The notes beneath the pieces are model-generated. The model was given only the letters and a program-made list of their open reading frames with translations, did no database searches and was not told the DNA's origin. Source: Actinoplanes italicus (GTDB lineage: Bacteria; Actinomycetota; Actinomycetes; Mycobacteriales; Micromonosporaceae). Taken from it: DNA of 64,000 nt. The stretch covers positions 496,001 to 560,000 of the forward strand of contig NZ_PVMZ01000001.1 of NCBI RefSeq assembly GCF_003001815.1, given 5' to 3'. A program made the position numbers and the translations under genes. Shown here piece after piece: positions 54,185 to 63,373 of the stretch; position 1 is the first letter of the stretch; every line of letters starts with the position of its first letter.

Positions 54185-54702
54185 AGCCGCACCGCATGGA
54201 CGGGGTCTCCCTCAGCTTCGGCCTGATCTTCCTGCTGATCGCGCTCTGGTGGGCGCTCGCCCAGGTGATCACGCTCCAGCTGCCCGCGGTGGGCTGGATC
54301 GTGGCCGGTGGCCTGATCTTCTTCGGAGTGGTCGGCCTGCTCGGGGCGATCCGCTCGGGCCGCCGCGAGGTGCCCGCACCGGTTCCGGCGACCGCCTCGG
54401 TCGAGACGCCGGGCGATCTGCCGCCCGAGGTGCACGCCTCGATCGTCCGCGAACTGCTCGACGATCCGGCCGACAAGTTCGCCCGCGAGCACCACACCGA
54501 CGGGCGCTCGCACGAAAGCCGCGACCACAACGCCGGCGAGCACCCGCAGGAGAGCCGCGACCACAACGCCGGTGAGCACCCGCACGAGAGCCGCGACCAC
54601 AACGCCGGCGAGCGCCCGCAGGAAAGTCGGGAGCACCACGCCGGCGAGCGCCCGCGGGAGAGCCGCGACCAGCCGTCCGGCGACGGTCCGCGGGAGAGTT
54701 GA
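54181..54702 (+). CDS. Membrane protein with 12-residue histidine/glutamate repeats
   Basis: 173 residues. Two helices at about 10-30 and 36-56 are followed by a short acidic segment (70-100). A hydrophilic tail of five 12-residue units of the type SRDHNAGEHPQE (about 110-170), coded by a 36-bp minisatellite, follows. No family known for the tail; His/Glu-rich tails can bind metals, but that is a guess. Translationally coupled to the PspC gene and therefore likely part of the same envelope module. Confidence 0.75.
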   Translation: MKPHRMDGVSLSFGLIFLLIALWWALAQVITLQLPAVGWIVAGGLIFFGVVGLLGAIRSGRREVPAPVPATASVETPGDLPPEVHASIVRELLDDPADKFAREHHTDGRSHESRDHNAGEHPQESRDHNAGEHPHESRDHNAGERPQESREHHAGERPRESRDQPSGDGPRES

Positions 54703-54761
54703 GCCACCCGATGCCCCGCCCGAGGGACGACCGTCCCCGGGCGGGGCAATATGCTCGCGTA

Positions 54762-56009
54762 ATGACCGCGTTTCCGACCGTTTCCGTGGCGCCCGTCCCC
54801 GGCGTGGGTGACCGGGCCGCCCGAGCCCTGACCGCCGAGTTCGCCCGGCAGAACGCGGCCACGTCCGCGCTGCTGGTCGGCGCCGACCATGCCTCGGCCG
54901 TGGTGGCCGCCGCCGTCGAGGCTCTGCTCCCCGACGACACGCTCACCCTGGTTCCCGGTGTCAACAGCAGCACCGACCTGCTCCGTGGCCACATCACCGG
55001 CCTCGGCAGCTGGGTCGCCGACCGGGTGAAGGTCGTCGAGTCCCTCGACGAGGCCCAGCCGGCCGACGTGCTGATCGTGGGCGAGCCCCTGACCGGCACC
55101 GCCGAGGAGGCCCGCACCCTGATCGACCAGCTCGCGAAGTACCTCGCCGACGGCGCGGTCCTCTCGGTGGCCGTTCCGGCGGGCCCCGGCCGCACCCAGG
55201 GTGCCGCCGCCGAGCTGTTCCGTCAGGGCGCGCTCTTCGGCGTCGGCTCTGACCTCGTGATCCGCAACCAGCCGCCGCTGCGCGTGCACAAGCTACGGTT
55301 CAGCCCGGCCGAGGTGTCGACCGCCGCCAGGCTCGCCCCGGCCTTCCGCACCTCGAGCGTGCCGGTGACCCGCAGCATGCACATCGACTCGAACGGCGTC
55401 GCCGCCGCCGGCATCGCGCTCGGCCTGGCCGCGCTGGCCCGCCGGGCCCGGCCGCAGTCCAGGCTGTGGCTGATCCCGGCACTCGCCGCCGCCCCGGTCG
55501 CCGCGTTCTTCCGCGACCCGGAACGGGACGTCCCCACCGACCCGTCGGCGGTGATCTCGGCGGCGGACGGCAAGGTGCTCTCTGTCGAGCGGATGCGTGA
55601 CGAGCGCTTCGGCCCCGACGAGTTCCTGCGGATCGCCGTCTTCCTGTCGGTCTTCGACGTGCACGTCAACCGGGCGCCGGTGGCCGGCCGGGTCGCCGAC
55701 TACTTCGTCGAGGAGGGCGGTTACGCCAACGCGGCGACCGCGGCGGCCGAGCACAACGTCGCCGCCTACACCGTGCTCGACACCGACCACGGCACGGTCG
55801 CGGTGGCGCAGCGGACCGGGCTGATCGCCCGGCGCATCGTGCAGCGGGCGCCGGTCGGCACGCTGCTGGCCAAGGGCGAGCGGTACGGCCTGATCCGCTT
55901 CGGCTCGCGCACCGACGTCTACCTGCCCGCCGACAAGGCGGAGGCGCTGGTGACGGTCGGCGAGCGCGTCGTCGGCGGCTCGACGGTCATCGCCCGATTC
56001 AAGAGCTGA
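54762..56009 (+). CDS. psd: Phosphatidylserine decarboxylase fused to a methyltransferase-like N-terminus
   Basis: 415 residues from the ATG at 54762. Residues 1 to about 190 look like a Rossmann methyltransferase remnant (TSALLVGADHASAVV, PADVLIVGEPLTG) without a clear SAM motif. Residues 205-415 are the decarboxylase: FFRDPERDVP, VFLSVFDVHVNR and the self-cleavage site FGSRTDVYLP (Gly381-Ser382), where Ser becomes the pyruvoyl group. It makes phosphatidylethanolamine at the membrane. pssA lies convergent rather than in the same operon, separated by a repeat array. Confidence 0.88.
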   Translation: MTAFPTVSVAPVPGVGDRAARALTAEFARQNAATSALLVGADHASAVVAAAVEALLPDDTLTLVPGVNSSTDLLRGHITGLGSWVADRVKVVESLDEAQPADVLIVGEPLTGTAEEARTLIDQLAKYLADGAVLSVAVPAGPGRTQGAAAELFRQGALFGVGSDLVIRNQPPLRVHKLRFSPAEVSTAARLAPAFRTSSVPVTRSMHIDSNGVAAAGIALGLAALARRARPQSRLWLIPALAAAPVAAFFRDPERDVPTDPSAVISAADGKVLSVERMRDERFGPDEFLRIAVFLSVFDVHVNRAPVAGRVADYFVEEGGYANAATAAAEHNVAAYTVLDTDHGTVAVAQRTGLIARRIVQRAPVGTLLAKGERYGLIRFGSRTDVYLPADKAEALVTVGERVVGGSTVIARFKS

Positions 56010-56018
56010 TCTTCCGGT

Positions 56019-56060
56019 ACGCCCCGGCGGGCGGCCGCCTTCAGCCGCCCGCCGGGGCGT
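56019..56060 (+). terminator. psd terminator
   Basis: A perfect 17-bp GC stem (56019-56035 with 56044-56060) and an 8-base loop, 10 bp after the psd stop. The tandem-repeat array starts within its right arm. Confidence 0.88.
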
Positions 56061-56580
56061 GGTGACCCACGCCCACCAGCGCCCACCCGCAACGTGGTGA
56101 CCTGCGCCCACCCGCGGACCGCACCTCACCACGCAACACCGGCACACCCACAGCGTGGTGACCTGCGCCCACCCGCGCACCACGCACACCCCACGCCCGC
56201 AACGTGGTGACCTGCGCCCACCCGCGGACCGCACCTCACCACGCAACACCGGCACGCCCACAGCGTGGCGACCTGCGCCCACCCGCGCACCACGCACACC
56301 CCACGCCCACAGCGTGGTGACCTGCGCCCACCCGCGCACCACAGATCACCACGCAACACCGGCACACCCGCAACGTGGTGACCTGCGCCCACCCGCGCAC
56401 CACAGATCACCACGCAACACCGGCACACCCGCAACGTGGTGACCTACGCCCACCCGCGCACCACAGATCACCACGCAACACCGGCACACCCGCAACGTGG
56501 TCACCTACGCCCACCCGCGCACCACAGATCACCACGCAACACCGGCACACCCGCAACGTGGTCACCTGCGCCCACCCGCG
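56057..56580. repeat. 61/49-bp hairpin-forming tandem repeat array
   Basis: Eight full units (61, 49, 61, 49, 61, 61, 61, 61 bp, starting 56092) with partial units at both ends. In the 61-bp form CGTGGTGA near the start pairs with TCACCACG about 33 bases on, so each can fold. It fills the psd-pssA intergenic space; no gene is seen. Not CRISPR, as there are no unique spacers. Confidence 0.95.
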
Positions 56581-56594
56581 TCGGCAGGCAACGC

Positions 56595-56624
56595 AAAAGG
56601 CCGCCCCCGAAGGGGCGGCCTTTT
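56595..56624. terminator. pssA terminator
   Basis: A perfect 13-bp stem including AAAA/TTTT ends (56595-56607 with 56612-56624) and loop CGAA, 11 bp past the pssA stop. It is a classical intrinsic terminator in both directions. Confidence 0.93.
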
Positions 56625-56635
56625 CAGTGCGTCTG

Positions 56636-57598
56636 TCAGGCGCGCTTGGCGCGCATCCACAGGACCGGGCCGCTGACCAGGTAGGTCGCGACGATCAGGA
56701 CGAACGTCATGCGGGCGTCGATCAGGGCGCCCACGATCGGCAGCAGCCACAGCCACGGCGGCAGCTTCATCAGGCGGGCGAGCTTCGCGTACGGAAAGCT
56801 GGAGACCATCGCGAACGCCAGCAGCGTGACCCCACCGAGCAGGACCATACCGGGCAACGGCAGCCCGATCAGCACGGTGAGCGCCAGCACCGCGGCGGCC
56901 ATCGTGGTGGGCACGCCGCAGAAGAACCGGCCGTCCTTCGGCGAGACGTTGAAGCGGGCCAGCCGGATGGCGGCGCAACCCGCCACCAGGGCGGTCGCGA
57001 TCGCGGCGGCGGCCGCCGGCACCTCGTCGGCCAGGGAGGCGTAGACCACCACCGGCGCGGCGAGACCGAACGAGCACATGTCGGCGAGCGAGTCCATCTG
57101 CGCGCCGAACGGGCTGGCCACTCCGAGCTTGCGGGCGAGAGCGCCGTCCAGACCGTCGAAGATCACGCACGCCACAAGGAAGGCTGCGGCGATCCGGACC
57201 TGACCGTCCATGGCCAGGAAGATCGCCATCAGACCGAGGGCGAGGCTGGCCAGGGTGCAGGCGTTGACGAGCGCGAAGCTCGCACGGCGGGACATGGTGC
57301 GCTCACCTGGCAGCAGGGGGATGGAAGCCGGCGCCGGGTCTGGCCCGGCGACGGAAACATCCACAGGAACCCCCGGCGCGGGAATCGTAAAAGTCCGCAC
57401 CGGATCGGAACCGATGTGCAGCACCTCGGCCCGGGTCGCGGTCGCGGCCCGCCCGGTATCGGCTGAGCGGCGGCCCACCCGAACCATCAGGGCCTGCCGG
57501 GCGAGAGATCCGCCGCGGCGCAGCCGGCCAGCCCAACGACGCCCAGCGGGACGGGGACTATCCGTCGTACGACGCCGGCGCCAAGGGGTACTCGGCAC
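56636..57598 (-). CDS. pssA: CDP-diacylglycerol-serine O-phosphatidyltransferase
   Basis: 320 residues from the GTG at 57598, which has GGAGG six bases upstream. A shorter form from the ATG at 57295 (219 residues) is possible and contains the whole enzyme. The CDP-alcohol phosphotransferase motif DG..AR........G...D...D is in FDGLDGALARKLG and FGAQMDSLADM. Six or so helices. It makes phosphatidylserine, the substrate of the psd product. The first 100 residues would be a basic, disordered extension. Confidence 0.85.
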   Translation of the reverse strand: MPSTPWRRRRTTDSPRPAGRRWAGRLRRGGSLARQALMVRVGRRSADTGRAATATRAEVLHIGSDPVRTFTIPAPGVPVDVSVAGPDPAPASIPLLPGERTMSRRASFALVNACTLASLALGLMAIFLAMDGQVRIAAAFLVACVIFDGLDGALARKLGVASPFGAQMDSLADMCSFGLAAPVVVYASLADEVPAAAAAIATALVAGCAAIRLARFNVSPKDGRFFCGVPTTMAAAVLALTVLIGLPLPGMVLLGGVTLLAFAMVSSFPYAKLARLMKLPPWLWLLPIVGALIDARMTFVLIVATYLVSGPVLWMRAKRA

Positions 57599-57805
57599 GT
57601 GCTTCCTCCATGGAGTTCGGTTGTTCCGCCGGGTACTCGCTAGCCCGGCGAAATTGCGGGTTACACCATCGCACAGCCGGACGGCCTTGGCGAGAGGCGA
57701 ACGATCAAAGGAGTGCAACCACCAGAGCCGACCGTTTCATTCCCTGCGCGGTTTCATTCCCTGCACCGACCGACGGAACCTTCTTCGACCTTCTGTTCCC
57801 CTATT

Positions 57806-58732
57806 TTAGCCCGAACGGCTCAAAGCATCCCGGGCCAGCTCGGTGAGGGGCAGGTCGCCGGCCTGTTCGGGCGTGAACCAGGCGGCCTCCGCGGTGGATC
57901 CGCCGGCCGCCTCGGTGACCGCCGCGACGGTCGGTTCGCCGACCGTGACGTGGTAGACGACGCGGATGGTGTGCCAGTCGAGCGGCACCCCTTCGGGCCC
58001 GAGCGCGGACGGGTCGTACCGGTGGGAGACGCCGATCAGACCGGTGATCCGGCCACGCTGGGAGGTCTCCTCGTAGAGCTCACGGGCTAGCGCCTGCTCC
58101 GGTGTCTCGCCGAAGTCGGTGCCGCCGCCCGCAAGGTGCCACATCCCGCCGCCGGGGTATCCGGCGGCGATCCGGGTCAGCAGGATCCGGCCGTCCGGGT
58201 CGGTGGCGTGGGCGTACGCTCCGAACCGTTGAACACGTCCGGGTCTCTCCGGCGTCGGGGCGGCGTCGAAGGCGAGCCCGGCGCTGTCGAAGGCGAGCCC
58301 GGCGCTGTCGAACGCGGCATCGAAGGCGACGCCGAGAGCGCCGGCCGTGAAAGGCAGCAGCGGGCGTGCCGCCACGTCCGCCGGTGTCACCCATTCAGCG
58401 AGGTCGCTCGTGCCGACGGCCTCGTGGCGCAGCGTGCCGCCGGTCACCTCGACGTCGTACAGGATCCGGTCGGTGTGCTCGATCGAGTCGTCGGGCAGGC
58501 GGGCCAGATCGGCGAGCACGGTCCGCACCCCGGTGATCCGCACGGCGTGGCCGGTCTCCTCGGCGAACTCCCGGACCACGGTGTCGTCCGGGTGCTCGCC
58601 ATGGTCGATGCCGCCGCCGGGCAGGGACCACACTCCGGGGAACGCGCCGGCGTCGGATCCGCGGGTGAGCAGCACACTGCCGTCGGCGGAGCGGCACACC
58701 CCGTACGCCGCCGCCCGTCTTCTGATCTTCAC
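57806..58732 (-). CDS. Protein with two tandem Nudix hydrolase domains
   Basis: 308 residues. Domain 1 (about 1-130) has Nudix box GGGIDHGEHPDDTVVREFAEETGH. Domain 2 (about 165-308) has GGGTDFGETPEQALARELYEETSQ, the last Gly of the box replaced by Ser. Between them is a 24-bp-type repeat coding DSAGLAF units. Substrates are probably nucleotide derivatives. A paralogue with the same two-domain layout lies 25 bp upstream in the operon. Confidence 0.88.
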   Translation of the reverse strand: MKIRRRAAAYGVCRSADGSVLLTRGSDAGAFPGVWSLPGGGIDHGEHPDDTVVREFAEETGHAVRITGVRTVLADLARLPDDSIEHTDRILYDVEVTGGTLRHEAVGTSDLAEWVTPADVAARPLLPFTAGALGVAFDAAFDSAGLAFDSAGLAFDAAPTPERPGRVQRFGAYAHATDPDGRILLTRIAAGYPGGGMWHLAGGGTDFGETPEQALARELYEETSQRGRITGLIGVSHRYDPSALGPEGVPLDWHTIRVVYHVTVGEPTVAAVTEAAGGSTAEAAWFTPEQAGDLPLTELARDALSRSG

Positions 58733-58757
58733 CGGCTCCAGACTAGCCAGACCGCAC

Positions 58758-59705
58758 CTAGATCAGCCTCGCCGCCCGCAAGGCATCGGCCGTCACCTCG
58801 GTGATCAGGTCGGCACCGAGCTCGGCGACCTCCTTGAGCGGCATCCAGCGGGCCTCCGCGGTGGAGCCGCCCACGTCGTGGATGGTCACCTCGGTCGGGC
58901 GGTCGACGACGACCCGGTAGAACGCCCGGACACCGTGCCAGTCGATCGGGTAGCCCTCGGGGCCGAGCGAGGCGGCGTCCCGGTGGCTGGCCACGCCGAG
59001 CAGCTCGACGATGCGGCCCTCCTGCCCGGTCTCCTCGACGAGCTCGCGAAGCAGGGCGGTGCCGGGCTGCTCCCCGTAGTCGGTGCCGCCGCCGGGCAGG
59101 TGCCAGCAGCCGCCGCCCGGGTAGCCGTCGGAGATCCGGGTGAGCAGGAGATTCTCGTACGGGTCGGTGGCGATCGCGTAGGCCGCGAACCGCTGCGCCC
59201 GGTGCAGCCCGTCCGGCCCCTCGTAGGCATAGAAGGACGGGAAGACCGGCGCCTCCTCGGGCCGCAGGTCTCCGGCATTGGCGGAGAGCCCGAGCGCGGC
59301 CGCCGTGAACGGCCGGAGTTTCAGCTTCTCGGCCTCTTCGAGGGTGTGCCAGCGGGCCAGGTCGGTGGGGTGGCCGACCCGGTCGATGAGGTTGCCACCG
59401 CGCACCGACACCGAGTAGACGAGCCGGTCCGTGTGGATGGTGACACCGCGGTGCGGCATGGAGCGCATGTCGGCCAGGACGTCATGCAGCCCGGTGACGG
59501 TGACGGAGAGCCCGGTCTCCGCCGCTGTCTCGCGGACGACGGTGTGGTTGGGGTCTTCGCCGTGATCGACGGCGCCACCGGGCAGCGACCAGACTCCGGG
59601 GGTACCGGATTTGGACGAGGCCCGGACCAGGAGGACGCGGCCCTCGCCGTCGCGGGCGACGGCGTAGGCGGCGATCCGGCGGAGCGGTTCCAGTGCGGGG
59701 GTCAC
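58758..59705 (-). CDS. Protein with two tandem Nudix domains, first box degenerate
   Basis: 315 residues from the GTG at 59705, chosen because a consensus promoter ends just upstream of it. Domain 2 has an intact box (GGGTDYGEQP...RELVEETG). In domain 1 the catalytic core reads RETAAETG: the first Glu of the EE pair is Ala, so that domain may be weak or inactive. Paralogue of the gene at 57806-58732, implying duplication of an already fused pair. Confidence 0.87.
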   Translation of the reverse strand: MTPALEPLRRIAAYAVARDGEGRVLLVRASSKSGTPGVWSLPGGAVDHGEDPNHTVVRETAAETGLSVTVTGLHDVLADMRSMPHRGVTIHTDRLVYSVSVRGGNLIDRVGHPTDLARWHTLEEAEKLKLRPFTAAALGLSANAGDLRPEEAPVFPSFYAYEGPDGLHRAQRFAAYAIATDPYENLLLTRISDGYPGGGCWHLPGGGTDYGEQPGTALLRELVEETGQEGRIVELLGVASHRDAASLGPEGYPIDWHGVRAFYRVVVDRPTEVTIHDVGGSTAEARWMPLKEVAELGADLITEVTADALRAARLI

Positions 59706-59724
59706 GGGCCGCAATTCTGCCCGG

Positions 59725-59754
59725 AATATGTTACCTCTCAAGAACTTCTGTCAA
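59725..59754 (-). promoter_or_regulatory. Promoter of the Nudix operon with overlapping palindrome
   Basis: Read on the minus strand: TTGACA (59749-59754), an 18-bp spacer and CATATT (59725-59730), a near-consensus vegetative promoter. An inverted repeat CTGTCA...TGACAG (59748-59765) overlaps the -35 and could be an operator. Confidence 0.65.
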
Positions 59755-59791
59755 ATTCCTGACAGTGGGATAGCGGTGAGTAATCGCAGCT

Positions 59792-59813
59792 CAGGGCGGG
59801 TTACACCGCCCTG
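59792..59813 (-). terminator. guaA terminator
   Basis: CAGGGCGG/CCGCCCTG, 8-bp stem, loop GTTACA, 24 bp after the guaA stop and upstream of the Nudix promoter. Confidence 0.7.
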
Positions 59814-59836
59814 GGCGATTGATCCACTACTGACCG

Positions 59837-61384
59837 TTACTCCCACTCGATGGTGCCCGGCGGCTTGCTCGTGACGTCCAGCACGACCCTGTTGATCTCA
59901 CGGACCTCGTTGGTGATCCGGTTCGAGATCTTCGCGATCAGGTCGTACGGGAGTCGCGACCAGTCCGCCGTCATGGCGTCCTCGGAGGAGACCGGACGCA
60001 GCACGACCGGGTGGCCGTAGGTGCGGCCGTCGCCCTGCACACCCACACTGCGCACGTCGGCGAGCAGCACGACCGGGAACTGCCAGACCTCACGGTCGAG
60101 CCCGGAGGCCGCCAGTTCCTCACGCGCGATCAGATCGGCGGCACGCAGGATGTCGAGACGCTCACGGTCGACCGCCCCGATGATCCGGATCGCGAGGCCT
60201 GGGCCGGGGAACGGGTGCCGCTGCACCATCTCCTCGGGCAGGCCCAGTGCAGAGCCGAGCGCACGCACCTCGTCCTTGAACAGGGTGCGCAGCGGCTCGA
60301 TGAGCGCGAACTGGAGGTCGTCAGGAAGGCCGCCGACGTTGTGGTGCGACTTGATGTTCGCGGTGCCGGTGCCGCCGCCCGACTCCACCACGTCCGGGTA
60401 GAGGGTGCCCTGCACCAGGAACTCGATGTGCCGCTCGGCGTCGAGTTCGCGAGCCGCCTGCTCGAACGTCCGGATGAACTCACGCCCGATGATCTTGCGC
60501 TTCTGCTCCGGGTCGGTGACACCGGCCAGGTGTCCCAGGAACTGCTCCGAAGCGTCGACGACCTTCAGACGGATGCCGGTCGCGGCGACGTAGTCCTTCT
60601 CGACCTGCTCAGCCTCTCCCGCACGAAGCAGGCCGTGGTCGACGAAGATGCAGGTCAGCTGGTCGCCGACCGCCTTGTGGACGAGAGCCGCAGCGACCGC
60701 CGAGTCGACGCCACCGGAGAGACCGCAAATGACCTGCTTATCGCCCACGACGGAGCGGATGGCCGCGACCTGGTCCTCGATGATGTTCCCGGGAGTCCAG
60801 GTGGGTGAAATGCCGGCGATGTCGTACAGGAAGCGCTTGAGCATCTCCTGGCCCTGCTCGGTGTGCGCCACCTCGGGGTGGAACTGCACACCGGCACGCT
60901 TCGTGGCCAGGTCCTCGAAGGCGGCGACGGGAGCGCCGGGCGTGGAGGCGGTGACCGTGAATCCGTCGGGCGCGACCGCGACGCTGTCGCCGTGGCTCAT
61001 CCACACCGGCAGGTCGGCCGGAAGCTCGCGGAGCAGGGTGCCGCCGCGACTCTCGAGCAGCGTGCGGCCGTACTCCCGGGAGCCGGTGTGCGCCACCGTG
61101 CCGCCGAGGGCCTGGGCCATCGCCTGGAAGCCGTAGCAGATGCCGAAGACCGGCACGTCATGAGCGAACAGACCGGCGTCGAGCGTGGGGGCCCCCGGCT
61201 CGTACACGCTGGAGGGGCCGCCGGAGAGGATGATCGCGGCGGGATTCTTCGCCAGCATCTCGGCCACCGGCATCGAGTGCGGGACGATCTCGGAGTAGAC
61301 ACGGGCCTCGCGGACCCGGCGGGCGATCAACTGAGCGTACTGGGCGCCGAAGTCGACGACGAGGACGGGACGCGGGGTACTCAC
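59837..61384 (-). CDS. guaA: GMP synthase (glutamine-hydrolysing)
   Basis: 515 residues from the GTG at 61384 ([21 protein letters not shown]). The class I amidotransferase domain has catalytic Cys in [12 protein letters not shown] and His/Glu in [11 protein letters not shown]. The PP-loop ATPase domain has [15 protein letters not shown]. The C-terminal dimerisation domain ends PPGTIEWE. It aminates XMP to GMP using glutamine and ATP. Monocistronic by its own terminator. Confidence 0.96.
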   Translation of the reverse strand: MSTPRPVLVVDFGAQYAQLIARRVREARVYSEIVPHSMPVAEMLAKNPAAIILSGGPSSVYEPGAPTLDAGLFAHDVPVFGICYGFQAMAQALGGTVAHTGSREYGRTLLESRGGTLLRELPADLPVWMSHGDSVAVAPDGFTVTASTPGAPVAAFEDLATKRAGVQFHPEVAHTEQGQEMLKRFLYDIAGISPTWTPGNIIEDQVAAIRSVVGDKQVICGLSGGVDSAVAAALVHKAVGDQLTCIFVDHGLLRAGEAEQVEKDYVAATGIRLKVVDASEQFLGHLAGVTDPEQKRKIIGREFIRTFEQAARELDAERHIEFLVQGTLYPDVVESGGGTGTANIKSHHNVGGLPDDLQFALIEPLRTLFKDEVRALGSALGLPEEMVQRHPFPGPGLAIRIIGAVDRERLDILRAADLIAREELAASGLDREVWQFPVVLLADVRSVGVQGDGRTYGHPVVLRPVSSEDAMTADWSRLPYDLIAKISNRITNEVREINRVVLDVTSKPPGTIEWE

Positions 61385-61421
61385 CCGGCGAGGATACCGG
61401 CGGGTGAGCACCCCGAACTTG

Positions 61422-63242
61422 TCAGGCCCGGTAGTACGTGCGGATCGTCGTGTACCTCACGTTGCCCGCCTTGTCGTAAGCGCGGACCCGTACCTTCATG
61501 GTCTTGCTCTGGCTGGACACCTTGAAGCTGAGCACGTAGCCCGCCTTGGTGTCGGTCGCCACCACCTTGCCGTTCACGAGCAGCTGGACCTTGCTGATCC
61601 CGGACTTGTCACTCGCTTTGGCGTACACCTTCACTGTGCCCTTGACCTTGGCCTTGTTGGCCGGAGCCTTGGTCACCGAGACGGCCGGGATGATGTTGTC
61701 GGCCGTGTACCAGCGGGCGGGCAGCCAGATGTTGTTGCCGGCCTTGTCGTACACCCGCAGCTGGACCTTGACCGGCCCGTTGCGGCCGTTGGTCCGCAGG
61801 GTCGGCGCGAACGGGGCGACGTAGTCCCAGCCGTGCCACTTGCCGTCGACGTAGATGTCGACGTTGCGGATCCCGGACCAGCCGTCGGCCAGACCCGTCG
61901 GGGTGACCGCGACGTTGCCGCGCACCTTCGCGTTCGCCGCCGGCGTGTATCCGGTGGCGGTCGGCAGGCCCGTGTCGTTGCCCTTGTTCAGCGCCGCGGC
62001 CGCGTCGACCGTGCCGAACATCGTCCAGGTGTTGTCCTTGCGGGCCGAGTACGTGAGCGCGTACCGCAGCCCCCAGCCCTGGTAGGTGGGCCGCCGCGAG
62101 GCGACAAGCGCCGCGACGCCGGAGACCAGCGGTGCCGCGAACGACGTGCCCTGCACGTGGTACCCGTACAACCGGTCCCAGCACTCGTCGCCCGCGGACG
62201 CGTTGTCGAAGCAGTAGGTCCCGTTGCGGGTCATGGCTGCCGTGATGCCCGGCGCGGAGACGTCCACCCAGTTGCCGAAGCTGGAGAAGCCGGCCCGGGC
62301 GGTGGTCCCGCCGCTACGCGTGTTGGACGCACCGACCGCCAGCACGTCGGGGTACGCGGCGGGGTACTGCCACGTCGAGGTCCCCTCGTTGCCGGCCGCC
62401 GCGACGACCAGCGCGCCCTTGGCGTTGGCCCAGGCCACCGCGTCCTTCATCACCGGCGAGGAAGCCGGGCCGCCGAGCGACAGGTTGATCACCTTGGCGC
62501 CCTGACCGGCCGCCCAGATGACGCCCTCGGCGATGTCGGAGTGCCAGCCGCTGCCGCTGCTGTCGAGCACCTTGACCGGCAGGATCTCGCACTGCGCGCA
62601 GACACCGGCCATGCCCGTGCCGTTGTTCGGCGTCGCGGCGATCAGCGAGGCCACCATGGTGCCGTGGCCCTCGTCGTCGGAGGGGTCGGAGTCGCCGCTC
62701 TCGACGAAGTCGTAGCCCGGCAGAACCTTGCCGGTCAGATCACCGACCTCGCTCACGCCGGTGTCGACGACCGCGACCTTGACCTTGGCGCCGGTCGTGG
62801 TGTCCCAGGCGGCCGGGACCCGCAACTGAGCGAGTTCCGGCTGCCGGCCCTGGACGAACAGCGGGTCGTCCGGGGCCACGTCCATCTTCTTGACCTGCGG
62901 ATCGACCTGGACGTACGAGACGTTCGGGTCGAGCTTGAGGGCCGCCGTCAGGGCTGCCGCGCGACTGCTCGGCACCTGGATCGACTTGGCCCGGATCTCA
63001 CTGAGCAGGCGGCGTGCGGTGCTGCCGCCGGCACTGTCGGCCTGGGCCAGGCCGAACCGGCTCAGGGTGGGAAGTGTGACATCCGCCTCGACGCCCGGCC
63101 GCAGGCCGACCAGGAGACGGACGGGAAGCTCGCGGCCGGCACCCGTGACCGAGGCGCCCGCGACCGGCGCGAGAACGCTGCCCGTGACGAGCGCAGTGGT
63201 GGCGACGAGACCGACGACGATCCGTCGGCGAGTGGATTTCAT
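61422..63242 (-). CDS. Secreted S8 (subtilisin-like) serine protease
   Basis: 606 residues from the ATG at 63242. Signal peptide 1 to about 30; an inhibitor-like propeptide to about 120. The peptidase domain has Asp160 (AVVDTGV), His193 ([10 protein letters not shown]) and Ser367 (GTSFAAP). Two Ig-like beta domains (about 430-600), the second with [14 protein letters not shown] and [10 protein letters not shown], may bind a surface or substrate. Substrate unknown. It is divergent from the LCP gene. Confidence 0.92.
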   Translation of the reverse strand: MKSTRRRIVVGLVATTALVTGSVLAPVAGASVTGAGRELPVRLLVGLRPGVEADVTLPTLSRFGLAQADSAGGSTARRLLSEIRAKSIQVPSSRAAALTAALKLDPNVSYVQVDPQVKKMDVAPDDPLFVQGRQPELAQLRVPAAWDTTTGAKVKVAVVDTGVSEVGDLTGKVLPGYDFVESGDSDPSDDEGHGTMVASLIAATPNNGTGMAGVCAQCEILPVKVLDSSGSGWHSDIAEGVIWAAGQGAKVINLSLGGPASSPVMKDAVAWANAKGALVVAAAGNEGTSTWQYPAAYPDVLAVGASNTRSGGTTARAGFSSFGNWVDVSAPGITAAMTRNGTYCFDNASAGDECWDRLYGYHVQGTSFAAPLVSGVAALVASRRPTYQGWGLRYALTYSARKDNTWTMFGTVDAAAALNKGNDTGLPTATGYTPAANAKVRGNVAVTPTGLADGWSGIRNVDIYVDGKWHGWDYVAPFAPTLRTNGRNGPVKVQLRVYDKAGNNIWLPARWYTADNIIPAVSVTKAPANKAKVKGTVKVYAKASDKSGISKVQLLVNGKVVATDTKAGYVLSFKVSSQSKTMKVRVRAYDKAGNVRYTTIRTYYRA

Positions 63243-63373
63243 TCTTGGATTGCCTCCCCGTGGGGCGATCCGCCGCGGACCGGCGAATCGCCGCGCCAGC
63301 GTACCGGTGATCTTCAATCTGGCAATAGCCCGCGGCATTGAGCGTCACCGGCTTCTCATTTACTGTTCGCGCT

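Noticed and set aside
56057-56580. Possible CRISPR array
   Set aside because: Units abut directly and intervening sequences are themselves repeated. There are no unique spacers and no cas genes.
56155-57466. Plus-strand frames running through the repeat array and into pssA
   Set aside because: Repeat-coded His/Pro/Thr-rich peptide followed by antisense of pssA; no biological support.
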